Below, piece by piece: positions 25,127 to 33,920 of a stretch of DNA of 64,000 nt. Both the position numbers and the translations under genes were made by a program. The DNA lies in NCBI GenBank assembly GCA_965203865.1, contig OZ241916.1, positions 744,001-808,000 on the forward strand. Reading direction: 5' to 3'. The notes beneath the pieces were generated by a model. That model was not told where the DNA came from. It searched no databases and saw only the letters and a list, made by a program, of their open reading frames with translations. The DNA comes from G965200765 sp965203865 (GTDB taxonomy: Bacteria; Pseudomonadota; Gammaproteobacteria; Arenicellales; JAJDZL01). The stretch's first letter is position 1; every line of letters starts with the position of its first letter.

Positions 25127-25362
25127 CAACCGCCAGCCGTGCCAGTAAAAGAGGGCAATGAAGACTCTGGTTGAGTTGATTGAGTTGGTTTTGCTTTGTT
25201 GTTGCAAATATTGTTGATTATTGTTTGCGTATGCATCAGACAGCGCCCGCACTTTGGCTTGTGCCCCAGCAATCGAAATAGATCTCGAGCATTCTTTGCG
25301 CCGGAGTTTGCCAAGGTGCAAACCTCGGAATCTCGAATTTGATGGCAAATGCAAACGTACAT
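25099..25362 (-). CDS. bfd: bacterioferritin-associated ferredoxin
   Basis: A small [2Fe-2S] protein that reduces bacterioferritin to release stored iron. Four cysteines are arranged as in Bfd: MYVCICHQI at the start and KCGRCLMHTQTI near residue 40, giving C-x-C and C-x2-C. The C-terminal 30 residues (Ser/Thr/Pro-rich) go beyond the usual 64-residue length and may be a tail. The start ATG at 25362 lies about 40 bases downstream of a Fur box, as expected for an iron-starvation gene. It overlaps the bfr 3' end. Confidence 0.9.
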   Translation of the reverse strand: MYVCICHQIRDSEVCTLANSGAKNARDLFRLLGHKPKCGRCLMHTQTIINNICNNKAKPTQSTQPESSLPSFTGTAGGCYAPASGSL

Positions 25363-25402
25363 CAAGTTTCTCCTATACTCTTGACAATAGTATGATCGAA
25401 AT

Positions 25403-25421
25403 GAGAATGATTGTCAATATC
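25403..25421. promoter_or_regulatory. Fur box
   Basis: GAGAATGATTGTCAATATC matches 15 of 19 positions of the consensus GATAATGATAATCATTATC by direct comparison. It lies 40 bases upstream of bfd on the minus strand and about 100 bases before leuS on the plus strand. Repression of bfd by Fur-iron is the normal arrangement. Confidence 0.75.
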
Positions 25422-25524
25422 ATTATTATAGATATACTAACAGACTTATTTTCCTGTTTCAAGACAAAGTTGCAGGACGGTCATTTAGTTCCGAGCATTC
25501 AATGTCGTAAAATATGCAATCGCC

Positions 25525-28020
25525 ATGAACGACGAATACAAACCTGAAATTGTAGAAACGTCCGCGCAGGACTACTGGAAAAGCCATGGGAGCTTTAAGG
25601 TGGTCGAAGACCCTGCGAAGGAGAAGTTCTATTGCTTGTCCATGTTTCCCTATCCTTCGGGAGCATTGCACATGGGGCATGTACGCAACTATGCCATAGG
25701 CGACGCAATGAGTCGCCATCAGAGAATGATGGGCAAGAATGTTCTGCAGCCAATGGGATGGGATGCTTTTGGACTGCCAGCAGAAAATGCAGCAATTCAA
25801 AACAAGGTTCCCCCGGCCAAATGGACCTACGAAAACATCGCATACATGAAAAAACAGTTGATGCGATTGGGATTTGCTTACGACTGGTCGCGGGAATTTG
25901 CAACCTGTCGCCCAGAATACTACAAGTGGGAGCAGTGGTTCTTTACTCGACTGATCGAAAACGGCATGGCATACCGAAAATCGGCAGTTGTCAACTGGGA
26001 CCCGGTTGAGCAAACGGTGCTGGCAAATGAACAGGTGGACAGTGCCGGACGCGGATGGCGTTCCGGCGCCCTAGTAGAACGGCGAGAAATTCCTCAATGG
26101 TTTATCCGTATCACAGCATACGCTGAAGAGTTGCTCAATGAACTGGACAACTTGCCTGGATGGCCCGATTCCGTCAAGACAATGCAGAGAAACTGGATTG
26201 GCAGGTCTGAAGGCGTGAACTTTGATCTTGAAGTGGAAGGCGGGCATCCGCCGCTACGCGTGTACACAACACGACCCGATACGTTGATGGGTATTACATA
26301 CGCCGCAGTTGCAGCAGAGTATCCTCTGGCGCAGCACTTTGCGAAGCAGAATCCGGAAATTGCTGCTTTTGTTGATGAATGCAAAAAAACGAATACTTCC
26401 GAAGCAGCCTTGGAAACCATGGAGAAAAAAGGTCTTTTGCTGCCAGTTCAGGCAATACATCCGGCAACAAAAGAAAAGATTCCGATATTTATTGCCAATT
26501 TCGTGCTTATTACTTATGGAACCGGAGCAATTATGGCGGTTCCAGGACACGACCAGCGAGACTGGGAGTTTGCCCGAAAGTATGACATCGAGATCAAGAA
26601 AGTGGTTCAACCTGCCGATGGGGATGTCGATCTGACACAAAGCTCCTATGAGGATAAAGTAAATACTGTATCCTGCAACTCCGGGCAGTTCGACGGTCTG
26701 AATTTCAAGGAGTGCTTTGATGCCACAAGCGAATACCTGATCCAGCACGCAAATGGCGAGGCGACGGTCAACTACCGGATTCGGGACTGGGGTGTGTCAA
26801 GACAGCGCTACTGGGGATGTCCGGTTCCAGTTGTTTACGATGCTGAAGGTAATATTCATTCGGTACCGGACGATTCTTTGCCTGTTGTTCTGCCTGAAGA
26901 AATGGAGTTTCAGGGAGTGAAATCTCCGATTCGAAGCGATCCAGATTTTTTGAATACCACGGTGCCGGGCACTGAAGATTCGGGTACACGCGAGACCGAC
27001 ACCTTTGACACATTTGTTGAATCGTCCTGGTATTTCGCAAGATACTGCTGCCCGGATGCAGATGGCAAGGTTGACGAGCGGGCCAACTACTGGTTGCCCG
27101 TAGACCACTATATTGGCGGAATTGAGCATGCAGTCCTGCACTTGCTGTATGCGCGACTCTATCATAAGCTCATGCGCGATATGGGGCTGCTTGACTCAGA
27201 CGAGCCGTTTACGAACTTGCTGACTCAGGGAATGGTTTTAAAGGACGGGTCGAAGATGTCCAAATCCGTCGGCAATGTAGTCGACCCCCAGGAAATGATT
27301 GACCAGTACGGTGCAGATACGGTTCGATTATTTATTCTGTTTGCATCGCCGCCGCGAAGCACGCTGGACTGGAATGACGACGCAGTTGCCGGAGCCAGCC
27401 GTTATTTGCATCGTCTTTGGAACTTGGTGCATGAACATCGCGATGTTGTATCGAATCATGCGGCAAATGACAAAAGCTTTAAGGTCGATTCGTTCGAGTG
27501 GGCGAAAGATGTCACGGACTCAAACCTCCTTGACCTAAGATATCAAACTCATTCAGCAATTGATCGCGTATCGAGAGATTTTGGTCGCCAACAATACAAT
27601 ACTGCGATTGCCGCTAGCATGGAGTTAACCAATACTATTCAAAAAACGGGTGTTCAAGCTGTAGCATCGGAAGCAGGTTCGCGTGCACTGACCGAGGCTA
27701 TACTTGCGTTGATTCGAATTCTCGCTCCGATTGTTCCGCATATCTGCCACGAATTGTGGCAACGATTGGAAATGCCTTGTCCGGTTATTGATGCTAGCTG
27801 GCCCAAAATTGATGCTGGTGCGCTTGCAAGAGATTCAATCGAACTTCCCGTGCAAGTAAATGGAAAGCTTCGGGGGCAGATCAAAATAAATGTGGATGCA
27901 TCGAAAGAAGAGGTAGCAAGTATTGCACTGGAACATGAAGGAGTGCAACGCCATGTTCTTGATAAACAGGTCAGGAGAGTAGTGTTTGTTCCCGGCAAGC
28001 TCGTCAATATTGTCGTGTAG
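25525..28020 (+). CDS. leuS: leucyl-tRNA synthetase
   Basis: Charges tRNA-Leu. The class I signatures are present: PSGALHMGHVRNY (HMGH) near residue 45 and KMSKSVGN near 575. The CP1 editing domain between them is visible (e.g. TTRPDTLMGITY, GTGAIMAVPGHDQRDW). At 831 residues it is slightly shorter than E. coli LeuRS (860). The gene begins the housekeeping block that normally continues directly into lptE, but here the junction is expanded by repeats that copy the 3' end of this gene. The last 30 codons are therefore found in two more decayed copies downstream. Confidence 0.97.
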   Translation: MNDEYKPEIVETSAQDYWKSHGSFKVVEDPAKEKFYCLSMFPYPSGALHMGHVRNYAIGDAMSRHQRMMGKNVLQPMGWDAFGLPAENAAIQNKVPPAKWTYENIAYMKKQLMRLGFAYDWSREFATCRPEYYKWEQWFFTRLIENGMAYRKSAVVNWDPVEQTVLANEQVDSAGRGWRSGALVERREIPQWFIRITAYAEELLNELDNLPGWPDSVKTMQRNWIGRSEGVNFDLEVEGGHPPLRVYTTRPDTLMGITYAAVAAEYPLAQHFAKQNPEIAAFVDECKKTNTSEAALETMEKKGLLLPVQAIHPATKEKIPIFIANFVLITYGTGAIMAVPGHDQRDWEFARKYDIEIKKVVQPADGDVDLTQSSYEDKVNTVSCNSGQFDGLNFKECFDATSEYLIQHANGEATVNYRIRDWGVSRQRYWGCPVPVVYDAEGNIHSVPDDSLPVVLPEEMEFQGVKSPIRSDPDFLNTTVPGTEDSGTRETDTFDTFVESSWYFARYCCPDADGKVDERANYWLPVDHYIGGIEHAVLHLLYARLYHKLMRDMGLLDSDEPFTNLLTQGMVLKDGSKMSKSVGNVVDPQEMIDQYGADTVRLFILFASPPRSTLDWNDDAVAGASRYLHRLWNLVHEHRDVVSNHAANDKSFKVDSFEWAKDVTDSNLLDLRYQTHSAIDRVSRDFGRQQYNTAIAASMELTNTIQKTGVQAVASEAGSRALTEAILALIRILAPIVPHICHELWQRLEMPCPVIDASWPKIDAGALARDSIELPVQVNGKLRGQIKINVDASKEEVASIALEHEGVQRHVLDKQVRRVVFVPGKLVNIVV

Positions 28021-28036
28021 GAGATTTCCTTGACCT

Positions 28037-28210
28037 GTGCTTGAAGTATTTGCGATTGCTTTTTGGCTACCGTTTTCATCTTTGCGGAGCAGATATTAGG
28101 GTAATCACAACCGGAGATTACACAGTCAAAATAGACAATGCTTTTCCGGAATTGCAATCTGAATTAATGGGATTTTCCGGCAAAGCGAATTTCAACTCGT
28201 TGGTCAATAA
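28037..28210 (+). pseudogene. decayed lptE 5' fragment
   Basis: Directly after leuS the sequence repeats the start of lptE (compare 29065-29240). It has the same GTG start context and matching stretches such as GACTATACAGTCAAAATAGAC with small changes. About twenty bases covering the lipobox region are lost or altered, and the frame is broken and ends after 'TCAACTCGTTGGTCAATAA'. It is a dead copy. Confidence 0.75.
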
Positions 28211-28296
28211 ATAAATTTGTCTCTGCCTCTAGATAAGCCCGTCATGGGTTTAGTAGAGCAGTATCAGATGTTGCTATAGTAGTACAGACCAGTGCT

Positions 28297-28684
28297 GCGG
28301 GTTTGATAAATTGCCAATTTTGTTGTAAATTACCTATTGAACGGTGTCTGAGCCAAGGATCAAAAGAGATCATAGTTAGAGAATGTAGTAATTTCTTGGT
28401 ATGAATAGTAGCAGTCTTGAAAGATATTTTCTATATTTTCATTTTATGCTTTTTCAATCCTAAGAGATTCTAAGATACTCCCGTGCAACCGGTCTTGAGC
28501 CGCGAGGGGTTCACGGCCCTCCAGGCTCCGTTCTTTCATTTCGCAAATTTTACACCTTGCCAATATTTGTACTGGAAGATCAAGAAGTGCAACACCATGT
28601 TCTTGATAAACAGGTCAGGAGAATAGTGTTTATTCCCGGCAAGCTTGTCAATATTGTCGTATAGGAGATTGCCTTGACTTGGGT
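28297..28684 (+). repeat. imperfect direct repeat, copy 1 (spacer plus leuS 3'-end copy)
   Basis: This ~388-base unit matches the following ~380-base unit with scattered substitutions and small indels. The first part (28297-28564) is a spacer of unknown origin with a GC-rich block containing a hairpin at 28497-28528 (GAGCC-GC-GAGGG / CCCTC-CA-GGCTC). The second part (28565-28684) is a decayed copy of the leuS 3' end, with CTTGATAAACAGG and GTCAATATTGTCGT recognisable. Confidence 0.8.
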
Positions 28685-29064
28685 TGTGGGTTTGACAGAT
28701 TGTCAATTTTGCTGTAGATTGTCCACTGAACGGTGTCTGAGCCAGAGATCAAAAATAGATCCTAGTAGAGAATGTAGTAATTTCTTGGTATGAGCGGCAG
28801 TAGTCTTGAAGGATATTTTCATTTTATTGCTTTTATCAATCGTAAGAAATTCTAAGATACTCCCGTGGAGCCGGTCTTGAGCCGCGAGGGGTTCATGGCC
28901 CTCCAGACTCCGTTCTTGTATTTCTCAATTTTCGCACCTTGCCAATATATTTGTACTGGAATATCAAGAAGTACAACGTCATGTCCTTGATAAACAGGTT
29001 AGGAGAGTAGTGTTTGTTTTCGACAAGCTTTTCAATATTGTCGTATAGGAGATTTCCTCAACCT
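28685..29064 (+). repeat. imperfect direct repeat, copy 2 (spacer plus leuS 3'-end copy), joining the intact lptE
   Basis: The second unit. The spacer is 28685-28948 and its hairpin, now with a mismatch in the outer stem, is at 28879-28910. The leuS-tail copy is 28949-29064. It leads directly into the start of the intact lptE, so the ancestral leuS-lptE junction is preserved at its right edge. The copies have diverged well beyond sequencing error, so the duplication is old. Confidence 0.8.
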
Positions 29065-29556
29065 GTGTTCAAAATATTTGCGATCGCTTTACTCGCCATT
29101 TTGACTAGCTGTGGCTTTCATCTTCGCGGAACGGATATTACGGCAATCGCCCCCGGAGACTATACAGTCAAAATAGACAGTGCCTTTCCGGAATTGCAGT
29201 TTGAATTGATGAAGGAGTTTCGGAAAAACGGTTTTCAACTCGTTGAAAACGATGAAGATTTTCAACTGAAAATTCTGGCAGAGTCTTCCGACCTTGATGA
29301 ATTGACCCCTGACGCTGAGTTGACGATATCTTTAAAGTCACTGGTTTATCAGATAAGATACACCATAGTTACTGGAGACGATACAGTAGTATTGGGTAGT
29401 ACTTTGTACTCAAGTAGTTCTGAATATCAGTTACTGGAAAACTATGAACTAGCCAGTGATGCCAACAAGGAATTGCTTAATGAGCGCTTTAGGGTAAAAG
29501 CTGCACAGGAACTGGCAAATCGTTTCAGTATGGTAGTATCCGGGTACCTGCAATAA
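29065..29556 (+). CDS. lptE: LPS-assembly lipoprotein LptE
   Basis: An outer-membrane lipoprotein that plugs the LptD barrel in lipopolysaccharide insertion. The start GTG 29065 gives FKIFAIALLAILTSCGFHLRG, with a lipobox (LTSC) and the conserved GFHLRG after the Cys. Earlier in-frame codons are derived from the leuS-tail repeat and are unlikely to be translated. The 163-residue length is normal. It is followed by holA after 32 bases. A degenerate copy of its start lies at 28037-28210. Confidence 0.88.
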   Translation: MFKIFAIALLAILTSCGFHLRGTDITAIAPGDYTVKIDSAFPELQFELMKEFRKNGFQLVENDEDFQLKILAESSDLDELTPDAELTISLKSLVYQIRYTIVTGDDTVVLGSTLYSSSSEYQLLENYELASDANKELLNERFRVKAAQELANRFSMVVSGYLQ

Positions 29557-29588
29557 AAAATTTCCGAGGAATAAAACAGAGGATAGTT

Positions 29589-30620
29589 TTGAAAATTGAT
29601 AGAACAGACTTGGTGAACCGTTTAAAAGAAAAAATGGATGCCCGGTACATGGTTTATGGCAAGGAACTGTTTCTTGTGGAGCGATGTTGCGAATCAATAC
29701 GAGAAGCAGCACGCGAACGCGGCTATAGCGAAAGGATTGCTCTGACTGCCGAGTATGATTTCGACTGGGGTGAGTTGGAATCACACACTGCTTCTATGAG
29801 CTTGTTTGGGGACAAGAAGATTGTTGAAATTCGAATTCCTACGGGTCGGCCGGGGGTAAAAGGAACTGAGGCGCTGGTTGAATGTGTTGAGAATCAGGAT
29901 ATGAATACAATTGTTGTAGTCATTGTTGGTAACACAGAAGCAAATGTCAAAAAGTCGAAATGGTTTACTGCATGGTCGAATTCTGCTGTTTCTGTTGACA
30001 ATCCGATGTTGAATCAAAATCAGTTTCGAGGATGGATTCAAAAAGCTCTTCAGGCGCAAAATATTGACTGCGAACCCAGTGTCTATGACCAGCTGGCCTA
30101 TTATTTTGAAGGCAACATGCTGGCCGCAGCAAATGAAATTCGCAAAATTTACATGGGGTATGACCACGGTCGGCTGACAGTGAAAGAAATTGAGCGTATC
30201 GTTGAGGACCAAGGTCGATTCAATGTGTTCGCGTTTGTTGATTCGTGCATGATGGGGCGAGCTGACCGCTCTATGCGGCTCCTCCGGTCTTTGCATAACG
30301 AAGGAGTCGAGCCGGTTCTTGTACTCTGGGCGCTTGCAAGGGAAGTGCGCTTGATCTACAAGTGTTCAAGTCTTGCCAATGATAGGGGAATAGTGTCAAA
30401 TAATCATTTAAATCAGCTGAAAATTTGGCGGTCAAAACAAAGTATTGTTCAGGATGCCGTAAAGCGGCTGGGCAAGAAGGGATGTGCACAAGTGCTGCAT
30501 AGAGTGGCAACAGCAGATAGAATTTTGAAGGGAAGGGAAACTTCGGTGGGAACAATTTGGGATGAATTTGAGAGGATTGTCTTGCTAATATGCGGTGTAA
30601 AGCCGTTAAAGGGAATTTAA
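29589..30620 (+). CDS. holA: DNA polymerase III delta subunit
   Basis: Part of the clamp-loader complex. A 343-residue protein with the delta-type N-terminal pattern YMVYGKELFLVERCCESIR, MSLFGDKKIVEIRIP, and the later ALAREVRLIYK. The start is TTG, supported by the context after lptE and by alignment with family N-termini. The stop is directly followed by the proA start, so the two are co-transcribed. It has the normal length. Confidence 0.93.
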   Translation: MKIDRTDLVNRLKEKMDARYMVYGKELFLVERCCESIREAARERGYSERIALTAEYDFDWGELESHTASMSLFGDKKIVEIRIPTGRPGVKGTEALVECVENQDMNTIVVVIVGNTEANVKKSKWFTAWSNSAVSVDNPMLNQNQFRGWIQKALQAQNIDCEPSVYDQLAYYFEGNMLAAANEIRKIYMGYDHGRLTVKEIERIVEDQGRFNVFAFVDSCMMGRADRSMRLLRSLHNEGVEPVLVLWALAREVRLIYKCSSLANDRGIVSNNHLNQLKIWRSKQSIVQDAVKRLGKKGCAQVLHRVATADRILKGRETSVGTIWDEFERIVLLICGVKPLKGI

Positions 30621-31901
30621 ATGTTGTTGAAATCAGAACAGCAATGTGAAATCGGCAAATATGTAGAGAAAGTTGCGCAGCAAGCAAGAGCAGCTTCCAG
30701 GATGCTGCGAAGCGCTGACACCGACTCGCGCAACAAGGCACTCCTGCTCGCAGCCGATTCCCTGCAAGAGTCTACCAGTTCAATTCTTGAGCAAAACAGG
30801 CTTGATCTCGATCGTGGCAAGCAAAGCGGCTTGTCTGCTGCCATGCTGGACCGGCTAGAATTGACTCCGGCACGAATTGAAACCATGGTGGAAGGTTTGC
30901 ACCAAGTAGCGCAGTTGCCTGACCCGGTCGGAGAAGTATCTGATGTTTCGGAGCGCCCATCTGGAATTCAAGTATCTCGCATGCGTATTCCCATCGGTGT
31001 TATTGGCATCATTTACGAGTCTCGGCCCAATGTCACAGCAGATGCCGGCGCACTGTGTTTAAAATCTGCCAATGCAGCTGTACTGAGAGGGGGCTCGGAG
31101 TCGTTTCACTCGAATAAAGCCATAGCAAAGTGCTTGCATAAAGGAATTTCCTGTGCCGGGTTACATCTGCACTCGGTTCAGTATATCGACACAACCGACC
31201 GGGCAGCAATTGATGCGATGCTTCAGCTGGACGAATTTATTGATGTGATTATTCCTCGCGGAGGCAAGGGGTTAATCGAGAGAATATCAGCAAACTCTCG
31301 TATTCCGGTAATCAAGCATTTGGATGGCAACTGCCATGTATATGTTGACGACCATGCCGATGTTCAGAAAGCAGTTGACATAATATTGAATTCCAAAACA
31401 CACCGGTACGGTGTTTGCAATGCTGCTGAAACCTTGTTGGTGGCGCGAGAACGGGCGAACGAAATCCTGCTGAAAGCGGTACCGCTGCTGCTTGAGAGAG
31501 GAGTGGAATTGCGAGGTTGCGATGAAAGCAGAAGTCTTGTGCCGCAAATCAATCATGTCAATGAGGACGACTGGTACACGGAGTATTTGGCTCCGATACT
31601 TGCCGTACGAGTCGTTGACGGATTGGAACAAGCCATTCAGCATATTGAAAAGTACGGTTCAGCTCATACCGACAGTATTGTTACCGAGGATTCGGCCAAC
31701 GCAGAGCGTTTTGTCAGGGAAGTAGACTCCAGTTCTGTAATGGTAAATGCATCGACACGTTTTTCCGACGGGTTTGAGTACGGACTCGGCGCAGAAATCG
31801 GAATTAGTACAAACAAGTTGCATGCCAGAGGGCCTGTTGGGCTAGAGGGGCTGACCACGCAGAAATTCGTAGTGCAAGGCGATGGACATGTACGAACTTA
31901 G
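30621..31901 (+). CDS. proA: gamma-glutamyl phosphate reductase
   Basis: Second step of proline synthesis: NADPH-dependent reduction of glutamyl-5-phosphate to glutamate semialdehyde. The aldehyde-dehydrogenase-like catalytic Cys is in HRYGVCNAAETLLV, and other motifs are GVIGIIYESRPNVTAD, VIPRGGKGLIERI and the C-terminal RGPVGLEGLTTQKFV. The 426-residue length is typical. It begins one base after the holA stop codon. Insertion of proA between holA and nadD is found in several gammaproteobacteria. Confidence 0.96.
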   Translation: MLLKSEQQCEIGKYVEKVAQQARAASRMLRSADTDSRNKALLLAADSLQESTSSILEQNRLDLDRGKQSGLSAAMLDRLELTPARIETMVEGLHQVAQLPDPVGEVSDVSERPSGIQVSRMRIPIGVIGIIYESRPNVTADAGALCLKSANAAVLRGGSESFHSNKAIAKCLHKGISCAGLHLHSVQYIDTTDRAAIDAMLQLDEFIDVIIPRGGKGLIERISANSRIPVIKHLDGNCHVYVDDHADVQKAVDIILNSKTHRYGVCNAAETLLVARERANEILLKAVPLLLERGVELRGCDESRSLVPQINHVNEDDWYTEYLAPILAVRVVDGLEQAIQHIEKYGSAHTDSIVTEDSANAERFVREVDSSSVMVNASTRFSDGFEYGLGAEIGISTNKLHARGPVGLEGLTTQKFVVQGDGHVRT

Positions 31902-32009
31902 AATTTCATTCAAGCTGGCAACTTTCAAATAGAAGGAATGCTTTCGTTTTTGCCAGTTGCTTCAATACGCACTCTTCATTGCTTGCCTGAACATGGTGCA
32001 TGGGATTAG

Positions 32010-32657
32010 ATGAATCCTGTTGGAATATTCGGGGGTACGTTCGACCCAGTGCATCGGGGGCATATAGAACCCGTTCTTGACGTTTGTCGATTGACTGGCA
32101 TTCAAGATGTGCGCTATGTGCCGAATGCACGGCCCGGGCATCGTTCAGACCCGTTGGCAGATGCTCGGGTTCGACGGCACATGCTAACCCTGGCACTGGC
32201 GGATTATCCTCAGTTCTCCGTCGATAATCGCGAAATCAGACGACCGGGAAAGTCTTACATGGTGCCGACATTGCGTTCTTTTCGCATGCAGCTTGGGTTT
32301 CGTCCACTATGCCTGATTCTTGGAATTGATGCTTTTCTGCACTTGAAGCAGTGGTACTGGTGGGCAGAGATTCTTCGTTTGGCCAACATAGTAGTAATGG
32401 ACCGACCGGGATTTGTGCTTTCAAGATGGGGGCCCGATTTGCGAGGCCGTGCTACTCGGACAGGCTCACAAAATTTGTATAAACAAATGTCGGGTTGCAT
32501 TTGCCACGTTCCAGTAACAACCATTAACGTATCATCCACCAGAATACGAAAAAAAGTGGCTTTCGGCCTCGATATTGCAGCTGATACTCCAGTTGCAGTT
32601 TCGGAGTACATTCGGAAGCATGGACTATACGAGAAATCGGAGGTGAATTTCAGTTGA
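32010..32657 (+). CDS. nadD: nicotinate-nucleotide adenylyltransferase
   Basis: Makes deamido-NAD from NaMN and ATP. The nucleotidyltransferase motifs GIFGGTFDPVHRGH (residues 5-18) and the C-terminal ISSTRIR-like VSSTRIRKKV are present, along with GIDAFLHLKQW. 215 residues, usual length. It overlaps rsfS by four bases. Confidence 0.95.
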   Translation: MNPVGIFGGTFDPVHRGHIEPVLDVCRLTGIQDVRYVPNARPGHRSDPLADARVRRHMLTLALADYPQFSVDNREIRRPGKSYMVPTLRSFRMQLGFRPLCLILGIDAFLHLKQWYWWAEILRLANIVVMDRPGFVLSRWGPDLRGRATRTGSQNLYKQMSGCICHVPVTTINVSSTRIRKKVAFGLDIAADTPVAVSEYIRKHGLYEKSEVNFS

Positions 32658-33004
32658 AGACCGACCGACTGCTGCAATTGATTGTGGATTCAATCGGTGA
32701 TGCAAAAGGCCGAAATATCAGTGTGCTGGATGTTCGCGAAATTACTTATGTGACGGACTACATGGTCATTGTTTCTGGTACGTCTTCACGGCATGTGAAG
32801 GCAATAATGAAAAATGTTGTGAGCAGTCTCGCTGATAACAGGCGCAAGCCATCGGGTATCGAGGGTGAACAGTTTGCACAGTGGATTCTTGTGGACTACG
32901 GCGATGTGGTTGTTCATGTGATGGATGTCGCAACGCGCGAATTCTACAATTTGGAGAGTCTTTGGAAAGGCTCTTTGAAAGAACCTGAATCTGCAGGCAA
33001 ATAG
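32654..33004 (+). CDS. rsfS: ribosomal silencing factor RsfS
   Basis: Binds L14 and blocks subunit joining. Conserved blocks are DAKGRNISVLDVRE, TDYMVIVSGTSSRHVKAI, and GEQFAQWILVDYGDVVVHVM. The start is TTG, overlapping the nadD stop (TTGA). 116 residues, normal. The usual next gene rlmH is not present; maf follows. Confidence 0.94.
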   Translation: MKTDRLLQLIVDSIGDAKGRNISVLDVREITYVTDYMVIVSGTSSRHVKAIMKNVVSSLADNRRKPSGIEGEQFAQWILVDYGDVVVHVMDVATREFYNLESLWKGSLKEPESAGK

Positions 33005-33051
33005 GGCCACGCGCAATAGGCTCGCTTCATTGAATCAGAATTACTGATTTC

Positions 33052-33714
33052 ATGGCTCTCAAGCCGCAACTCTACCTTGCATCTTCGTCTCCTCAGCGCC
33101 GTGGCATACTTGCAATGCTGCCTGTAAATTTTGATACTTTGATTCCCGAGATCGATGAATCAGTTCAACTTCATGAAGCTCCTGCCGACTATGTACAGCG
33201 ACTTGCTGTTGAAAAAGCCCGGCGCGGCGCTCTGTTATTGAGTCATAGTAAAAAGATACCTGTTTTGGGTGCCGATACATGTGTTGTAGTCAGTAACAAG
33301 ATTCTTGGCAAGCCCGATAGCAAGGAACATGCCTTTGAAATGTTGAATTTGCTGTCTGGACAAGTTCATCAAGTATTCACTGCGGTTGCTGTCGCTACGG
33401 AAAGCGCAGTCAGCGTTGAGTGCTCGGAAAATCAGGTCGAGTTTTCACCGATTGATGAAAATCAGTTGGAAGATTACTGGAAAAGTGGAGAATCTATAAA
33501 TAGAGCCGGGGCATACGCCATTCAGGGGCTGGCTGCCAATTTTGTTGCTCGGCTTGATGGAAGCTATAGTGCTGTAATTGGGTTGCCAGTTGATGTTACG
33601 ATTAAACTGTTAAGGGAATGTGGCATTCGTGTTCCTTCATATCGCCAGTTTTGCAAATCGAGTGCTTTACAGGTTCCTGATTCTTGCAATTGGAGTGGAG
33701 ACTACCGTTTGTAG
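33052..33714 (+). CDS. maf: Maf-family nucleoside triphosphate pyrophosphatase
   Basis: Hydrolyses non-canonical or dTTP/UTP-type nucleotides to monophosphates. Family motifs are LASSSPQRRGIL at the start, VLGADTCVVV, LGKPDSKEHA and the C-terminal NRAGAYAIQGLAA. The C-terminal 25 residues (QFCKSSALQVPD...) are longer than usual. RNase G (rng), often next in this order, is absent; a divergent region and the subtilase follow. Confidence 0.92.
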   Translation: MALKPQLYLASSSPQRRGILAMLPVNFDTLIPEIDESVQLHEAPADYVQRLAVEKARRGALLLSHSKKIPVLGADTCVVVSNKILGKPDSKEHAFEMLNLLSGQVHQVFTAVAVATESAVSVECSENQVEFSPIDENQLEDYWKSGESINRAGAYAIQGLAANFVARLDGSYSAVIGLPVDVTIKLLRECGIRVPSYRQFCKSSALQVPDSCNWSGDYRL

Positions 33715-33920
33715 TAGTTCCGCAATTGTAGATTTAGCCGCAACCCGGTTGAATTCTTTCTGCCATATGAATTTTCTCGTATTCACATAGAATATCTGCT
33801 TTCTATTTTTGCACAAAACCTCGCCAGCAATCGTCGCCGGAAACACTTTGAAGGAAGTTCTTGTCAGATCAATGAATTGCCTGTTCGTGTTTCGTCTTGC
33901 TGCTGCGCCATATCTCAAGG

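Noticed and set aside
28497..28528. GC-rich hairpin in the leuS-lptE repeat as a tRNA T-arm remnant
   Set aside because: Loop size and sequence do not fit the TTCRANY T-loop, and no cloverleaf can be built around it.
31915..31956. CTGGCAA/TTGCCAG inverted repeat after proA as terminator
   Set aside because: Seven-base stem with a 28-base loop and no T-tract; too weak.
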